Notes: a model not told the origin generated them from the sequence alone. Counted from the stretch's first letter, positions 46,103-58,078 are shown. The stretch: DNA of 64,000 nt from Pseudophaeomoniella oleicola (GCA_003868215.1 QWDQ01000008.1:186001-250000); one strand, 5' to 3'. Numbers and translations: made by a program.

Positions 46103-47194
46103 GACAGGATACAAGAAAGGCAATTTTGAGAGGTCTTTCTCCTGTTGCAACCGATCAGACGTAAAACGCAGATTGCTGTTGGCAAGGTCCATGGCATCGC
46201 GGAAGTCTTCCAATGCGGCAGAAGAGTGACGAGGACGACAATCATTTTATTTGATGGATGTCCAGTTACGATAATGACTGCTGTCGGCCCAGCGCTGTAC
46301 GAGCTCCAGAACCAGTTCCTCCGCACCATTCTGAGACATCTGACACCGCCAGGGAAGGATTGGAGTCGGGGTCTGAATACGTCCATCAGCGGCGAGGAGC
46401 TCAGACAGTCCGACCAGCCTGATGATCAGTTAGTCGTTTGTCCCAAAACAGGAACCGTTGGGAGCGAAACGACGTAGGTGTATTACTGGATAAGGTATAT
46501 ATCATCTTCAAATGAGGTTTCGAACTCGAATCAAGAAGACAAGAGTATTATTCCTCCTACACAGAGCTTTTACTTTCTACATTCTGATATGTATATATGT
46601 CTGACGTAGTATTGCTGATGTCAACATGAATCTGCACCCTCCCCCTTTCCCCAACAGTCAGTTCAACCCAAATGAAACAAACAAGTAATATAACATGACA
46701 AGAAACAATCAATACTCACTCACTCACACTCATCCACTCAACAACCAACTCCCATGCGTGCATGGCGTTATACGAAGAGCAGAGCAGAGCAAGAAAGGAA
46801 CATGCAACCTGTGTACACAGTAATTGAATTAACTTAGATTGGGATTAGATAATGTATAAGTTATGATATGATGAACACCAGGTCCAATTCCAATCCAATT
46901 CCCATCCTTCCTTTCTCTAATCATGCTAGAGCTAGGTAAAATAAAGCAAAAAGAAGAAAACCAGCACCATAACAAACGTATTATCTATCTATTCGTGAAT
47001 GTATTCGTTGCATTTGTAGAAGAAGAAAAAAACATTGAAAACCAATAACTCTAGAAAAAAAAAAAACCTCTCCGTGTCCTTAGTACCAATCAATCAATAC
47101 CTTTTGATATGCATTATGCTAACAAAAAGAGAAGGTACAAATCACCTCCGAAACCCAAAGAAAACGCCAAATCAACACCCCGGCTTATTTTGTT
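46103..47194. other. Intergenic between convergent LSM2 and the glycoprotein gene
   Basis: 3' flanks of two convergent genes. A plus-strand frame at 46145-46477 is open but begins without ATG and matches no family. From 46500 the DNA is AT-rich with A-runs (for example 47055-47066). Confidence 0.55.
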
Positions 47195-50100
47195 TTAATT
47201 ATCATTCAATTTTCCCCCCTGAAAATTCCTCCAAGAGCACCCACAACCCCCCGTCCCCCCATCGATCCCACCAGCCTTCTTATCGAACCCTTGTTCCCCT
47301 TCATCATCAAGATCGAACAGGCCCGGCGCCGGATTGATCAGGGATCCGCCGGCGGATCGGAATTCTTCTTCGAGCGTGGCTTGGACGTTCGGGAGGGGCT
47401 TGAGGGTTGATGGGTCGAGGGGGTGGCAGTAGAGGAGTTTGGAGTGGAGGGAGGAGCCGCCGTGGCGGTCGAGGGTGAGGGTGATGGGGTAGGGGAGGGA
47501 GCCGGGGCGGGTGAATGTTGTTGCTGATGATGAAGTGCTGTTGTTGTGGAGAGAAGAAGAACCAGGAGTTGGAGGGTCGAGAAGCGTAAAACCGAAGGTA
47601 GGGGATGTCCAGATCTGCACGAGGAAGCGGGTTTGGGACCACGTGCACTGGAAGTTTGCTTCGGATTGCGGGGCGCCGCCGTCCTGGTCGATGGAGACGG
47701 ACGAGGTGCTGTTTGTCGAAGATAGGAAAATCGTCCGGTCGAAGTACGTGTAGAAACCGTAGTGTTCGGTCGGCAGGCCGCGGTCGTAGAGGCGAACGGG
47801 CTGCGAGGATGGGAGTGGGAGGAGGCGGGCGGGAGAGGCGATGCCGGAAGAAGTTGTGGAGGCGGCGGGGATGGAGGAGTTGAGGTTTGGAAGGGTTGTT
47901 GACGTATCGTTGGATGAAGAAGAAGACCGTTTGTCAAGTGTGGAGACGTCGAAGGAGCTGTTCGGGGAGATGAATGAGATGAAGAATGGGGTTGCTTCAC
48001 CTTCGAAGGGAGCACTGGTGTGGTCCGTGGTATTTCCGAGGAAGGCTTGGTCGGTCAGAGAAGGAGGAGACGGGGAGGGTGTATAGAGTGCGTCAGTGAA
48101 GACATCGCGAAGTTGCAACATTCTGGTATGAAGCGTCTTTCTACTCGAGGCGTGATCTCGAACCTCTCGTTTGGTGGTAGAGTTCGATGCGACCGTAGTA
48201 CCGTTGGCGACGGTTCCGTTTCGAAACCGAATCTCGAGTCGAAAGTTCGGCTGGTTCGCTTGGCCGGAACTCAACACGCTTGCTTGCTCTTTCGGCAATG
48301 AACAAGACCACATCGCGTTGGGGTGGACACATTGGGAATCATCCTTGACAAGGTCTGGTTGGACCACGGTCATGATGCCAGTTGGCATTGGCGGAAAACC
48401 GGTCAGATTTAGCCACTGACTTTGAACCGGGGTGCGATCGCCCTTTCTCGTGAGTGTTGTTGCAAGTACGATGCACGCTATGACTATAGACAGAAGACCA
48501 AGAGCAATGAGGATGACCCATTTCCGATTCTTGGCGGCTTGAGGCCCAGGACTTGGACCCAAACACCCTTTCTTCGGGAAGCATCGTCTTACTTTCGATA
48601 GACCTCGAGCCTTCTCCTTGGCTGCTTCTGGCTCAGGCTTTGATGTGCCTGGTCCCATTACTTGGCTAGCTACTCCACCCTTTTGCCCTAGGGGTTCTTG
48701 TGCCGGCACAGAAGCCACATTTGGACGAGGAGGGAAATGGTGATAGTAATGATTCGCGACAAATGTCGGTGCTCGGGCTCCCGCAGATCGCATTTCTGTC
48801 ATTGGAGTACCGTTGTTTGGCCCCATTGTTCTTTGAACTTCGGGAGAAAGAGGCCCTGGTGATATCGGCTGTTGACCATAATGTGCCATTGGTGCTGGGA
48901 ATCGTGTCATGGGTCGTGGAGGGGAATATGCCGGCACAGGAGTTGGTGCAGGAGATGGTGCTGGTACAGGTGCGTCGACGGGCCGTGATCGTGGTATTGG
49001 GTTTGTAGGCTGGATTGAAGCTTCTTCAGGGATGTCGTCCAGAGACCGTGCTCCGCTATGGCCACCTCCCATTTCTGTATATTCCAATGTAGATGTTGGC
49101 ATATTTACAGGCTGCTCCTGTCGCGGCGCTGGAGGTGGACTGGCATGAGTATTTTCTGTCATACCAGGTACAGTCCTAGGTACCTCTGCCTCTGACCGTG
49201 GTGCTTCCTCGGTGAGTTTGACGGGGACAACTTGCCCTTCTCCTTCCATTTCTTCCTCTGGCTCATCCTCGATGATGGTGGAATCGCTATCAGAGCGATT
49301 GCGACCATGTCCAGGCTCCTCAGAATCTGTGGTAGGACCAACAATCGGCATACCTGAAGAGCGCTCAGACCCTGGCACATCAAGTCTCTTGTCTTGATCA
49401 ATGAACTTCGTAGCGTGAACGATGTCATCGGGAACCGGAAGATCGCCCAGGTCTCTCTCCGTGGAGATAAGCTGGGGTAGTCTCTCAGAACAGGAGTGTC
49501 CTTGACATTCAAAGTACGGTACATGGCTGATGAGATCGTGCGCGCATGCCTGGAAGTACTCTGCTGCAAGACCATCCATGGGCGGAGGACTCAGAGGATG
49601 AATAGCAGGTTGAGAGAGCTTAGCCTCATCTCCCGCGCCTTTCTCGTCAACACTGAGAGGACTAACAGAGTCGGCCATTTCGCGGTCCCTCTCCCAGTCA
49701 GACCACCGCGACCAAGTACTGGCAGTGCCGCTTTTTATTCCTATCCTCCTTGGCGTTTCCGGAGAGAATTCGCTCCTCCAAGCATCTTGTTCTCCAGCGA
49801 TTGGGGTTTTGGCGTTTGTCGGAAGAGGGGGGCGTTCTCCTGCCGTCGTCGGAGTCTTCCGGCTGACCAATGTGTTTGTTCTGGTAATAATGGGCGAGAG
49901 GATATTCCACCAGCCTCTCGACTGATGTCTAGCATTTGCTGTCTTTGTCTCCTGTCGCTCCAAAATCCGACGCTCGCTGCCGTCTGAAGTCACCGAACTG
50001 CAGTCACTGGACTCTGTTGGTGAGGCATTTCGTTCCCACGATTCGATTGACAGCCGTCCAGGTTCAGTTGCAACAGTGGCCAGATGAAGGTGTTTACGAT

Positions 50101-50878
50101 CAGGTATAGCCGGTACTGGGGGGGCGTTCACATCAGTTGTATATGGTTGAGGGTACGCTGTATTCTGCGAGTAAATGCTGGAAGCAGGTCGCTTTCTTTG
50201 CCCCAAACCCTGATCAGATTCATGCCATGGCCCAGACTCCTGTGCGGGTGTAATAACAATAGTAGGAGTGGCGGGGGTCCTTTGGCTTGTCTCTTTTGTT
50301 TTGGCGGATAAATCGTTTTGGTAATTCTTGATGTGCTCTTGAATGTCTTCATCGTCAGTCCCAATGACAATGGTCCTGGCCGATGGTGAAACCTCTTTGG
50401 GTATCCTGTATGAGAATTGGGTTCCCTGGAAATCAGAAGTCTGCTCTTCTTGTCTCATACCGTGGTCTTTTCCCTCCGTTTTCAAATTCGAAGTGTTTAC
50501 CGGTTTGCTGCGATTGATATCGGGGACATTTGCCCTGGTATCATTGTCGAAAGGATTCCCGTTGCGTTTCTTCTCTTTGGTCTCGCTCCTTGATGCAGCA
50601 TTGTCATCCACCAGTCTCTTCAAGTCTAATAGACTAACAAAGGTTGCAGCTGCCTGAGGAGGTTTAGTATGTGCCTCCGAGAGATGACCAAGGTCTGTCG
50701 CTGCGCGATTTGAGTACTGGGGTCGTGAAAGGGTGGCTTTGGGATCGGTAAGTGACCTCTGCGAGCTTTGTGCAATATTCGTTACGATGTTCAAGCCCGG
50801 TCGATGTCTCTTTCCTGGAGAGGCACTTCTCTGGCGCCCGCCACTGCCATTGTATCTATCCCAGTATGTTGCTTCCAT
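47195..50878 (-). CDS. Large single-pass membrane glycoprotein (fungal 'glycoprotease family')
   Basis: Single exon, 1227 aa from the ATG at 50878. The frame is open 21 codons further upstream to a stop, and those residues (EEGTDLLVDVDVAGLDEG) look protein-like, so a 5' exon or non-ATG start is possible. Residues 1-800 are hydrophilic, Pro/Ser/Glu-rich and presumably cytosolic, with PVPAPSPAPTPVPAYSPP repeats. One membrane segment follows a basic patch: AAKNRKWVILIALGLLSIVIACIVLATTL. The outer part has many N-glycosylation sequons and conserved family blocks: HYGFYTYFDRTIFLSS, FQCTWSQTRFLVQIWT and LTLDRHGGSSLHSKLLYC. Fungal relatives are often labelled glycoprotease family; I see no protease motif, so that name is probably wrong. 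The tail is Gly/Cys-rich (GGTGGCGCSW). Confidence 0.82.
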   Translation of the reverse strand: MEATYWDRYNGSGGRQRSASPGKRHRPGLNIVTNIAQSSQRSLTDPKATLSRPQYSNRAATDLGHLSEAHTKPPQAAATFVSLLDLKRLVDDNAASRSETKEKKRNGNPFDNDTRANVPDINRSKPVNTSNLKTEGKDHGMRQEEQTSDFQGTQFSYRIPKEVSPSARTIVIGTDDEDIQEHIKNYQNDLSAKTKETSQRTPATPTIVITPAQESGPWHESDQGLGQRKRPASSIYSQNTAYPQPYTTDVNAPPVPAIPDRKHLHLATVATEPGRLSIESWERNASPTESSDCSSVTSDGSERRILERQETKTANARHQSRGWWNILSPIITRTNTLVSRKTPTTAGERPPLPTNAKTPIAGEQDAWRSEFSPETPRRIGIKSGTASTWSRWSDWERDREMADSVSPLSVDEKGAGDEAKLSQPAIHPLSPPPMDGLAAEYFQACAHDLISHVPYFECQGHSCSERLPQLISTERDLGDLPVPDDIVHATKFIDQDKRLDVPGSERSSGMPIVGPTTDSEEPGHGRNRSDSDSTIIEDEPEEEMEGEGQVVPVKLTEEAPRSEAEVPRTVPGMTENTHASPPPAPRQEQPVNMPTSTLEYTEMGGGHSGARSLDDIPEEASIQPTNPIPRSRPVDAPVPAPSPAPTPVPAYSPPRPMTRFPAPMAHYGQQPISPGPLSPEVQRTMGPNNGTPMTEMRSAGARAPTFVANHYYHHFPPRPNVASVPAQEPLGQKGGVASQVMGPGTSKPEPEAAKEKARGLSKVRRCFPKKGCLGPSPGPQAAKNRKWVILIALGLLSIVIACIVLATTLTRKGDRTPVQSQWLNLTGFPPMPTGIMTVVQPDLVKDDSQCVHPNAMWSCSLPKEQASVLSSGQANQPNFRLEIRFRNGTVANGTTVASNSTTKREVRDHASSRKTLHTRMLQLRDVFTDALYTPSPSPPSLTDQAFLGNTTDHTSAPFEGEATPFFISFISPNSSFDVSTLDKRSSSSSNDTSTTLPNLNSSIPAASTTSSGIASPARLLPLPSSQPVRLYDRGLPTEHYGFYTYFDRTIFLSSTNSTSSVSIDQDGGAPQSEANFQCTWSQTRFLVQIWTSPTFGFTLLDPPTPGSSSLHNNSTSSSATTFTRPGSLPYPITLTLDRHGGSSLHSKLLYCHPLDPSTLKPLPNVQATLEEEFRSAGGSLINPAPGLFDLDDEGEQGFDKKAGGIDGGTGGCGCSWRNFQGGKLNDN

Positions 50879-52127
50879 AGCTCCCTCATCTAAGCCAGCC
50901 ACATCCACATCCACCAAGAGATCCGTTCCTTCTTCTGGCACTCAGCCCCTTCTATGCCTATTGTGAACCTCAAAGTCCTGGAGATTTGTATTGGTGTCTG
51001 ACGATTTGTTGACAAATGATGACGATTTCTGCGGGGAGCACTGCCAGTAAATCTTGACTGTCGCAAAGTCGAACGTGATCGTTGGTCGAGTATGGACTGT
51101 CTGATAATTGAGACAGAGTCACGGATCTATGTCCAAGACAACAGCTGTTTGCAATGGTAGCTGTCGAAGACGATACGAGGCCGATTAAGACAATAGAAAC
51201 AAGAGACTATTCAACGAAGGATAATATTCACAAGCAACAATGACACGAAACCACTAGCCTCACGATCTCTGAGAGAAGGAAACAAGTCATTGAATACAGT
51301 CACGCCACGAGGATGCCACGAATCAGAAGCAGGAGCAAGAAAGAATCGAGAAGCTTTGAGGCTTAAGCACTGAGCATCCTATCCGATCACGATTCACCAA
51401 GAATACACCAGGAACACCTACCTGTACCTACATTTCCGATCGCGGTTGGGCCCGAGGTGTTGGAGGAGCAAGGGTATAGACGCAGATTGATAGGCTGAGG
51501 CGCTTGGATTTGCAGACGTGCGATTCGTCATTGAATCAAAGTCGTACAGGTCAATGTCGCTTCCAGTCGCTCGTTGGACAAGTGAGCGCTTAACGGTTCA
51601 CTGGTGGTGAGAAATCCAAACTGAGATCGAGAGCAAAAATAGATGGAGTAAGTCGTACGACTCCTTGGCCAATCAGGTGAATACCTCCCGTTTCAGCCTT
51701 CTGATTGGTTGACTATTTCCAGCTTTTGGCGAGAGCGCGATCTGGTTGAATCTATCGTCCTGATCGCATTTCGTACATTCATGCACAGATCACAGAACAA
51801 TCGCATGGGCAAGGCTTGCTCAGGTCTGTAAGTCAATAGCACTGCTATGGACTGCACTTGTTAAATTTGCCTGTTTCACATGGTATGAGAGAACTACTAT
51901 GCTATCTGCAATGACCCTTGTTTGCAGATGCACCCTTCTGTTACATCGTCTCTACCTCTCTTATGTCTTTTGCATTCCTCTTTCATCAGAGCAGAGAGGA
52001 CTGTGGCCACCCTCTGTTGGGAGCGATGGTGGTACCGTGATAATTGAGATGAAGGCCAGATAGAATCCGGAGGAAGAGCCTTTTCACTCGCAGGCCAAAC
52101 CTTGAAAGACTGGGAGACTAGAAGGAA
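50879..52127. promoter_or_regulatory. Divergent region upstream of the glycoprotein gene and a small membrane-protein gene
   Basis: 1.25 kb, presumed promoters and long leaders. A minus-strand frame at 51897-52142 has no recognisable content. No repeats stand out. Confidence 0.5.
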
Positions 52128-52531
52128 ATGAGGATCGAGCATGCTACCCTTGTCAACATGCCATTCATCCTATCTGGCCGTCTGATGCAAAGCCCTCGCC
52201 TGTGCCCATCCGTCAATGTCATCCCCTCTCCATGCCTGATCCGTGATCCACCCAGCCGGGATATCGAGACCAACATACTACAGCGGGAAAACGGGATCGA
52301 GAACGCTGTTCAGTTCTTTTCCAGCCAAGCAACTGATCAGGCCAGAAGAATCTACCAGCGCCTCAATGCTCGCAGTCGTTTCTCCTGGTCTGTTTTGACC
52401 GGCGTCCTCCTCGGCTTCGCAGTAGGGTGAGAATAGGTTGAGAAGGAACGCAGGACGTCTCAGTATCAGCATTGCTGCTATTCTATTGATCATCATTTAC
52501 TTGTTGACTATGTTGCAGCGGTGCCGGATGA
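52128..52531 (+). CDS. Small tail-anchored protein with glycine-rich membrane segment
   Basis: Exons are 52128-52426 and 52519-52531, with an intron at 52427-52518 (GTGAGA..TTGCAG). The product is 103 aa, or 93 aa from the second ATG at 52158, which has better context (AACATGC). The last exon adds only GAG and a stop. The N-terminal half has Cys, Pro and Arg and could be a weak mitochondrial presequence. A charged, likely helical segment follows (ENGIENAVQFFSSQATDQAR), then RFSWSVLTGVLLGFAVGGAG, a short hydrophobic segment with GxxxG-like glycines at the very end. I do not recognise the family. A small mitochondrial or ER tail-anchored protein is a reasonable guess only. Confidence 0.5.
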
Positions 52532-52813
52532 AGCAGCAGCCTCTGATATCCATTTTAAGTGATGAGAATCTGTGACATAATCATAGAGTCCTTGTGAAAA
52601 AATGGGGAAAAAGAGATACCCTGTTATTCTGAGTACCAATACACTGTATAGTATCATACCTTTGTTTCTCATAGCAACTGCATAGCCCTAGAAGAAATTG
52701 CAAGAGCTGTATCTAGGTATATATATGAAAAGAAGTCCACCACCCAAAAAGAAAGGTAAAAAAAGAAACAGCGTTGCAGACAGCTATCAGAGAAGCTGTG
52801 CCTTCAGAATCGA

Positions 52814-52898
52814 GCCGAAGGCGGGACTCGAACCCGCAACCTTGAGGTAATAAGCAACTTATAAGAGCCACACGCTCTACCGATTGAGCCACCCCGGC
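52814..52898 (-). tRNA. tRNA-Lys (anticodon CUU) with a 13-nt intron
   Basis: Reading the minus strand, the acceptor stem GCCGGGG pairs with CTTCGGC. The D arm is GCTCAATCGGTAGAGC (box A TGGCTCAATCGG). The T arm is GCGGG-TTCGAGT-CCCGC (box B GGTTCGAGTCC). The anticodon loop reads C-U-CUU-A, giving anticodon CUU. About 13 nt (TAAGTTGCTTATT) are inserted after position 37, the canonical site for a tRNA intron. The anticodon stem TGTGG/CCTCA has one T-T mismatch at its middle pair. The mature length would be 72 nt before CCA. Confidence 0.88.
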
Positions 52899-53099
52899 AA
52901 GTCGCCTGTATTTGTTGGAAGAAATTTGGGCCATTTGAAAATATATCCCGCACCCAATAAACTTGCCAAGAACTTTTTTTTCTGTGGGGGATCCACGCTG
53001 AAATCTTTGGCTGGTTACGGTTTAGCGTGAAAGCATCGGTTTTGATCGGGTTGTTTATCTATTGATCATTATCATTATCATTGAGAAGATCGAAGACGC

Positions 53100-53145
53100 T
53101 TTTTCTTTTTTTCTTTTTTCTTTTTTCTTTTTTTTTTTTTTTTTT
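53100..53145. repeat. Polypyrimidine T/C tract
   Basis: 46 nt of T with four single C interruptions, about 200 bp upstream of the tRNA-Lys gene. Confidence 0.9.
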
Positions 53146-55942
53146 GGCGAAAGAAGAGAATCATTCATTACCTTGGAATATATTGGAATAGATTGGCTTG
53201 GATTTGCGTACTAAGTATGGTACATCTTGCTTTACGCCGTCGATTCTATCTCAGCGGTATGTTCGGGCTTATGTGTGTAGACAATAGGGTAAGTCATGGG
53301 CATGGGACGCTCCGTCTTGCACGACCAGTTGGTGCAGTACACCTACGACCTATCTATTCTCGACGTCAACAACTTACACCCACGGGAGCAAAAATAAATT
53401 GGTATGTATTGTAGTACCGAGCATGTGACTCCAACTATCTGTACGTTGGGAGCCGTCGAATAGACCGAATCGACCGGGTAGGATAGACTGAATAAATGAA
53501 GAACTGGTGGGGGTTAATAAGACCGAAGTGGCTTACTCGCCGACCATTTTTGGAAATTGGGATTGAGACAGAATAGGAAAGATATTAGGAACTGTAGACC
53601 GTTGGAAGACGTCGCTGAAAAGAAAGGAAAAATGGGGAGGAGAGAGAGATGGAGGGTGAATGGGTGAATGAGTATGAGACATATACGCTGGCATGATTAG
53701 GTCTGCTGCATCTAATACATCCAATATCCTAGGATAAGCCGAAACAGGATATCCTTCATCCAGGAGCTTATGACAGGTGGTGTGAGCAACCGAGAGACCG
53801 AGACAAAACGGCAAACCCCTCGAGCATCCATTCGAGGCTACCAAACGTACACAAGCCACCGGCTTGCTGAGTTGCATCTCTCTTTCGAGGTATGACCGGA
53901 TCTACATCCCAACATGGCGAGTTCAGATTACAATCCGCTCTTCCATCCACTTGCAGGAAGAAGAAAATAATATGCACAACAGTTTACAGAGCGTGTACAT
54001 AGTACACATGATAACGTTTCGGAGAATTAACGCGAGACCTGCGTCCTCATCTGGAGTGCAGGCTCGTCTGTCAATCAAAAACAGCAAATAACGCCCCAAC
54101 ACAAGTGGTGGCCAAAGCTCATCTTTATGTGTATGGTGATCTGTGGGAGGTGTGCATGAATCAAGTTGGGATCCGACCGATCAACGAACATTCCTCAATC
54201 AAACAAGACGAAACATGTGGTATGGAGACAGGAACGATATTGGTAGAACCAAATACGGTGAAGGTACAGCATGGTGTACGATTGGAGACATTTCCAACGG
54301 TTTTCTTGCATGCGAGAGTTTGAGACAAAGGAGATTGAAACCATGGAGTCATAAGACATGAGCGTGCATGCCAGCGGTTGACAGAGATAGAAGATGAAAA
54401 TATGCATGTACACCGAGGTCTCGAAATGATGGTGGAAGACTCAGACCTTTCGGACGACGACGTATCTGGAGTAACGACGAATACTCTTTACATGAAGTAG
54501 GGTTCAAGTCTATTAGGCGCCTGCAGGTACAGGACATCGCGACAACAGTGCGGTGGAAAATCCCGAACCTAGACACACTACATGGCAAAAAAAATGATAT
54601 TTTGGATGTGGGCTTCCCCTGCACGTTAGATCTGGACCCAATGGCATCAAGGCCTCGTAAGACAACCAGAGAGTGCTCAGCAGTACAGGGTGGCGATGGA
54701 CTTCCGAGGACGGTTCCTAAGACCGTGTAGAACCTTTACGTGAATCTTGCGTTTTTCCGGGGGACCTGACCTCCTGAGAGGATCAACTCCCCACCACTTC
54801 CCTCAGTAGTGGCATCTGCGCTGCCAGACCGTTTGACCGTGCAGTTGCAGAATGCATGAAACGCAGTGTTTCATCGATATATGTAGCAAATGATGACGAT
54901 GATGCCGGAGATCTAGGAATAGGTTTAGGCCCCCGATCAAGGTGATCGCTGTTCCTTGGCATCGTGGTCGTGGTGAGTTGTACTATGTATCAGGGTGGCG
55001 TATGACCCTGAGTATCACAGCCAGAAGCAGAAATGTGAAATGCAAGAAATATGATATACCTCCTTCTCGACCTGACTCGGTACTTACCTATCATCGAGCC
55101 TTTCCTTGGCGGAAATCATGCAACGGCACTAAAAGCGGCCGGCACAATATATGCAGGATATAGCAAGTCGTGACTGATGATGCGAAGGTCACTTGTGGCT
55201 TGGAACACAAGCTATGGTTCGGGAATTTAGGTGCACAGTGCTCGTGGCGCTTATGAAGTGTTTGCATGACTGGGCGCAACATCGGCTCTCAGGTGCTGCG
55301 AGAATCCTGACATGTCAAGGAAACGAACCATTGTGAAGATCTGGACACAAGCCACCTCGGAACACAATTCAGTCTAATTCGAGATGAAGAGACGGGACAC
55401 TCCAGCCAGCGACGCAATTTCCAGGCTTTCGTGGACAGTCGACTGCAGGACGAAAAGTCACCAACATGGAATGCCCTGGTCGTCGAAAGCACAAAGATGC
55501 AAGAAGGTCTGAGAGTATCGCAAATAATTGTCAGCATTTCGAAGATCCAAGGGATGTGGGGTGAAAAGAGCATCAAAGCGCATTTAGGATGCAAAGAGTA
55601 ACCAGGTAATTGGAAGCAATCCAGTATTTAGCAAAAACTTTGAGATGTCCATCTCAGACTCAATGCGCACTCTGCAATGCCACATGGGACCGAGGGAAAT
55701 CTGAGAAGGTCGATGCATCCAGCTCTCCGTCGAACGGAGTCCAGAAGCGATTGGGGTCGGGTATGGGGAATTTTCCATGAGAAATTACTGTACGATCGGT
55801 CAAGTATATACGGAGTAACCTACTTGCGATATAGACGAAGTCGGCTACGTGGTATGGGATGGGATGAACGGCGAGCTACAATAAAACCGAGGGATGGAGC
55901 ACTAATTACCATGATTAGTGTTCAGAACCACGTACTATCGTA

Positions 55943-55956
55943 ATACTACGTAGTAT
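55943..55956. repeat. 14-bp perfect palindrome ATACTACGTAGTAT
   Basis: Perfect palindrome centred on TACGTA in the gene-poor region. Confidence 0.9.
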
Positions 55957-56876
55957 GGTACAGTGTTTTCAAGGAGCATGGATCCCTGAAAGCACATGCA
56001 GTAGCTTCGGCGAATGATGAGAGTAGAAGGGTAAAGCCACGTTCTATCCGCTTCACTGCAAGGAATGTGTTAGTGTGCTACCTACTCCTCTAGCTTGTCG
56101 GTTCCTTGAACAAAGGGATGGCTCGCTGGCTGATGTATACACAGCGATCAACCGACCTTTCGTTCCATTGAATCAGACGTGGCCGGTGCCCATAACAATC
56201 GACAGAGATGCAGGGATCTGTAACAGAATCGGTTGTCTGGATGAGATGCCACAGACTCGACCTGACCTGCTTCCCTACTTTCCCCTTCGCGCAATGGAGA
56301 TTCAGAAAAAGGCAAACACCAGATATGGAAGGTTCGGAGGCTTTGAACTCCCCGTTGGCCAACGATCGCTGATTCTCGTGGTGTGGATGGCCACATGCCG
56401 CAGGTGGTCATGGTGCGATCGCCTAGTGACCAACTAATTTCTTTTCTAACAATAGGATCGCCATGTTTGAGCCCACACCTTTTGACTGCAAATGTGGTGA
56501 CCCATGGATCCTCAATATCGTTTGCGGACAAAACCAAATGTCATGATGATGGTGAATGGAGCCTGCCCTCCATCGTTCGCATTTCCTTGGGGAGAGAAGG
56601 CAGAAAGGCTATAGACGATGAAATGGTCAGCCGACGGGGAATTCCATTCTCTCTTCAGCAGTGATCCATTGTATGCATAGATCCCATTGATGAAGGACAC
56701 CGTCGCTTATCCTCGAGTGTCTTCGGCCAGTACGATATCGATATGCTCACCGCGAAAGTGCGCCAATCTGTCTTGACCCATGTCATGGTTTGTGCTCAAC
56801 TTGCATCTGAACGTAAGCGACAGATCCCGTCGAATACAGTACGTCTAGTGCACCAAGTATGGCCCGATTGCTTTTT

Positions 56877-56928
56877 CTACAGTACAGTTGGTACCTAGCT
56901 GTATCTACTGAGGTAGTCTGTACTGTAG
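56877..56928. repeat. Hairpin: CTACAGTACAG / CTGTACTGTAG
   Basis: CTACAGTACAG at 56877-56887 and its exact reverse complement CTGTACTGTAG at 56918-56928 enclose 30 nt. The arms contain the TACAGTA/TACTGTA words also found upstream of CIA2. Confidence 0.85.
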
Positions 56929-57644
56929 CTTACTCACGTCGCCCATGTTATTATGACCAACGAGAAGCATCCTGTAAGGTTTATGGATAGCAAACGGATG
57001 CTTGATCTCCACTGACCCGCTCACTGGCAGTACTGTGGCTTCACACCCTTAGTCGCAAGGACATGCTGGGCTTGAGTTTGGGAAGAAAGTTGTGAAATAG
57101 CAGGATTGAAAAAGTCAAGTATTGGCTGGAAAGGAACAGGGGCAGATTCGGATCGAGTCGTCGAAGTCGTGTGGGAGGTGGGCAAAGAGATGGAGGGTGA
57201 CCGAAGCAGCGAGGGCAGAGATCAGATCCGTGTCTGGATAGTAGTAGAAGACTACTAGTTACTACGTACTAGAGTACCGGGATACACGAGTCGTTGACAT
57301 CGGATGGCGTCGAATCATCGTGAGGAAAGAAAAAGGAGACAGCGATAAGTTAGAGCAAAGTAATCAGAACCGAACAGTATAGAACAAGCGATCGTATTCA
57401 CAAAGAGATCGCCGCATTCCCCATTTTACTCCATGAAACCTTACGACAGGCACCGTGATCAGGCTCGCAGGATCAGGCAGATTCGGCCCCGGAAAGGCCT
57501 GCGCAGTCGATCAGCGGATGGATCTCTCTTCTCTTGTTCCTCCTTTCTGATTGCACCGGCTTCCTTCCCACGTTGTGACCGGGTATCCTCTAATACATAG
57601 TACGTAGGAGGAGGTCACTAACGATTAGCATAGCAGAGCTTGAC

Positions 57645-57672
57645 GGCTGATGGCTGATGGCTGATGGCTGAT
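57645..57672. repeat. 7-bp tandem repeat GGCTGAT, four copies
   Basis: Four exact copies of GGCTGAT followed by GGC, in the gene-poor region. Confidence 0.92.
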
Positions 57673-57959
57673 GGCCTGGCCGCTATTGATTCCTTCCCCT
57701 GCAAGATCGCCAATTACTTCTTCAGCTGTCGGGTTGGAGTTTGGGGTCGATGTTGATACCGATCGTGGTGGTCTCTGATACTCGGTTAGGGTGGGTAGGC
57801 AGGAAAATGTCATGCTTGAAGGCCGGAAAAAGGACGACGACAGACCACATAATACTACATGCAGGCATCCAGAAGTGGCAGTGGGAATCACATCACTAGC
57901 TGCCACTGTCCGGATGAAAGATGATATGATTATGTACAGTATGGACCTGTGTATAACAT

Positions 57960-57971
57960 GTACTGCAGTAC
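57960..57971. repeat. 12-bp palindrome GTACTGCAGTAC
   Basis: Perfect palindrome followed directly by CGGAGTA, a word repeated elsewhere in the window. Confidence 0.9.
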
Positions 57972-58008
57972 GGAGTAGATAGAGTCGATTGGTTTCGATG
58001 TCGTCTGC

Positions 58009-58078
58009 GTACCTAGGTTACCTTACTACGTAGGTATATACCTTACCTAAGGTACCTATCTAGCAAGCTAGGTATATC
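58009..58078. repeat. CCTAGGT/TAGGTACC palindrome cluster
   Basis: Contains ACCTAGGTTACC, TACTACGTAGGTA, CCTTACCTAAGGTACC and AGCAAGCTAGGT within 70 bp; the same kind of sequence as at 29036-29130. Confidence 0.75.

Noticed and set aside
46145-46477. 110-codon plus-strand frame after LSM2
   Set aside because: Starts without ATG and lies in the LSM2 3' flank; nothing recognisable.
53533-53877. 114-codon minus-strand frame in the gene-poor block
   Set aside because: No conserved motif and a Pro/Ser/His low-complexity tail; treated as chance.
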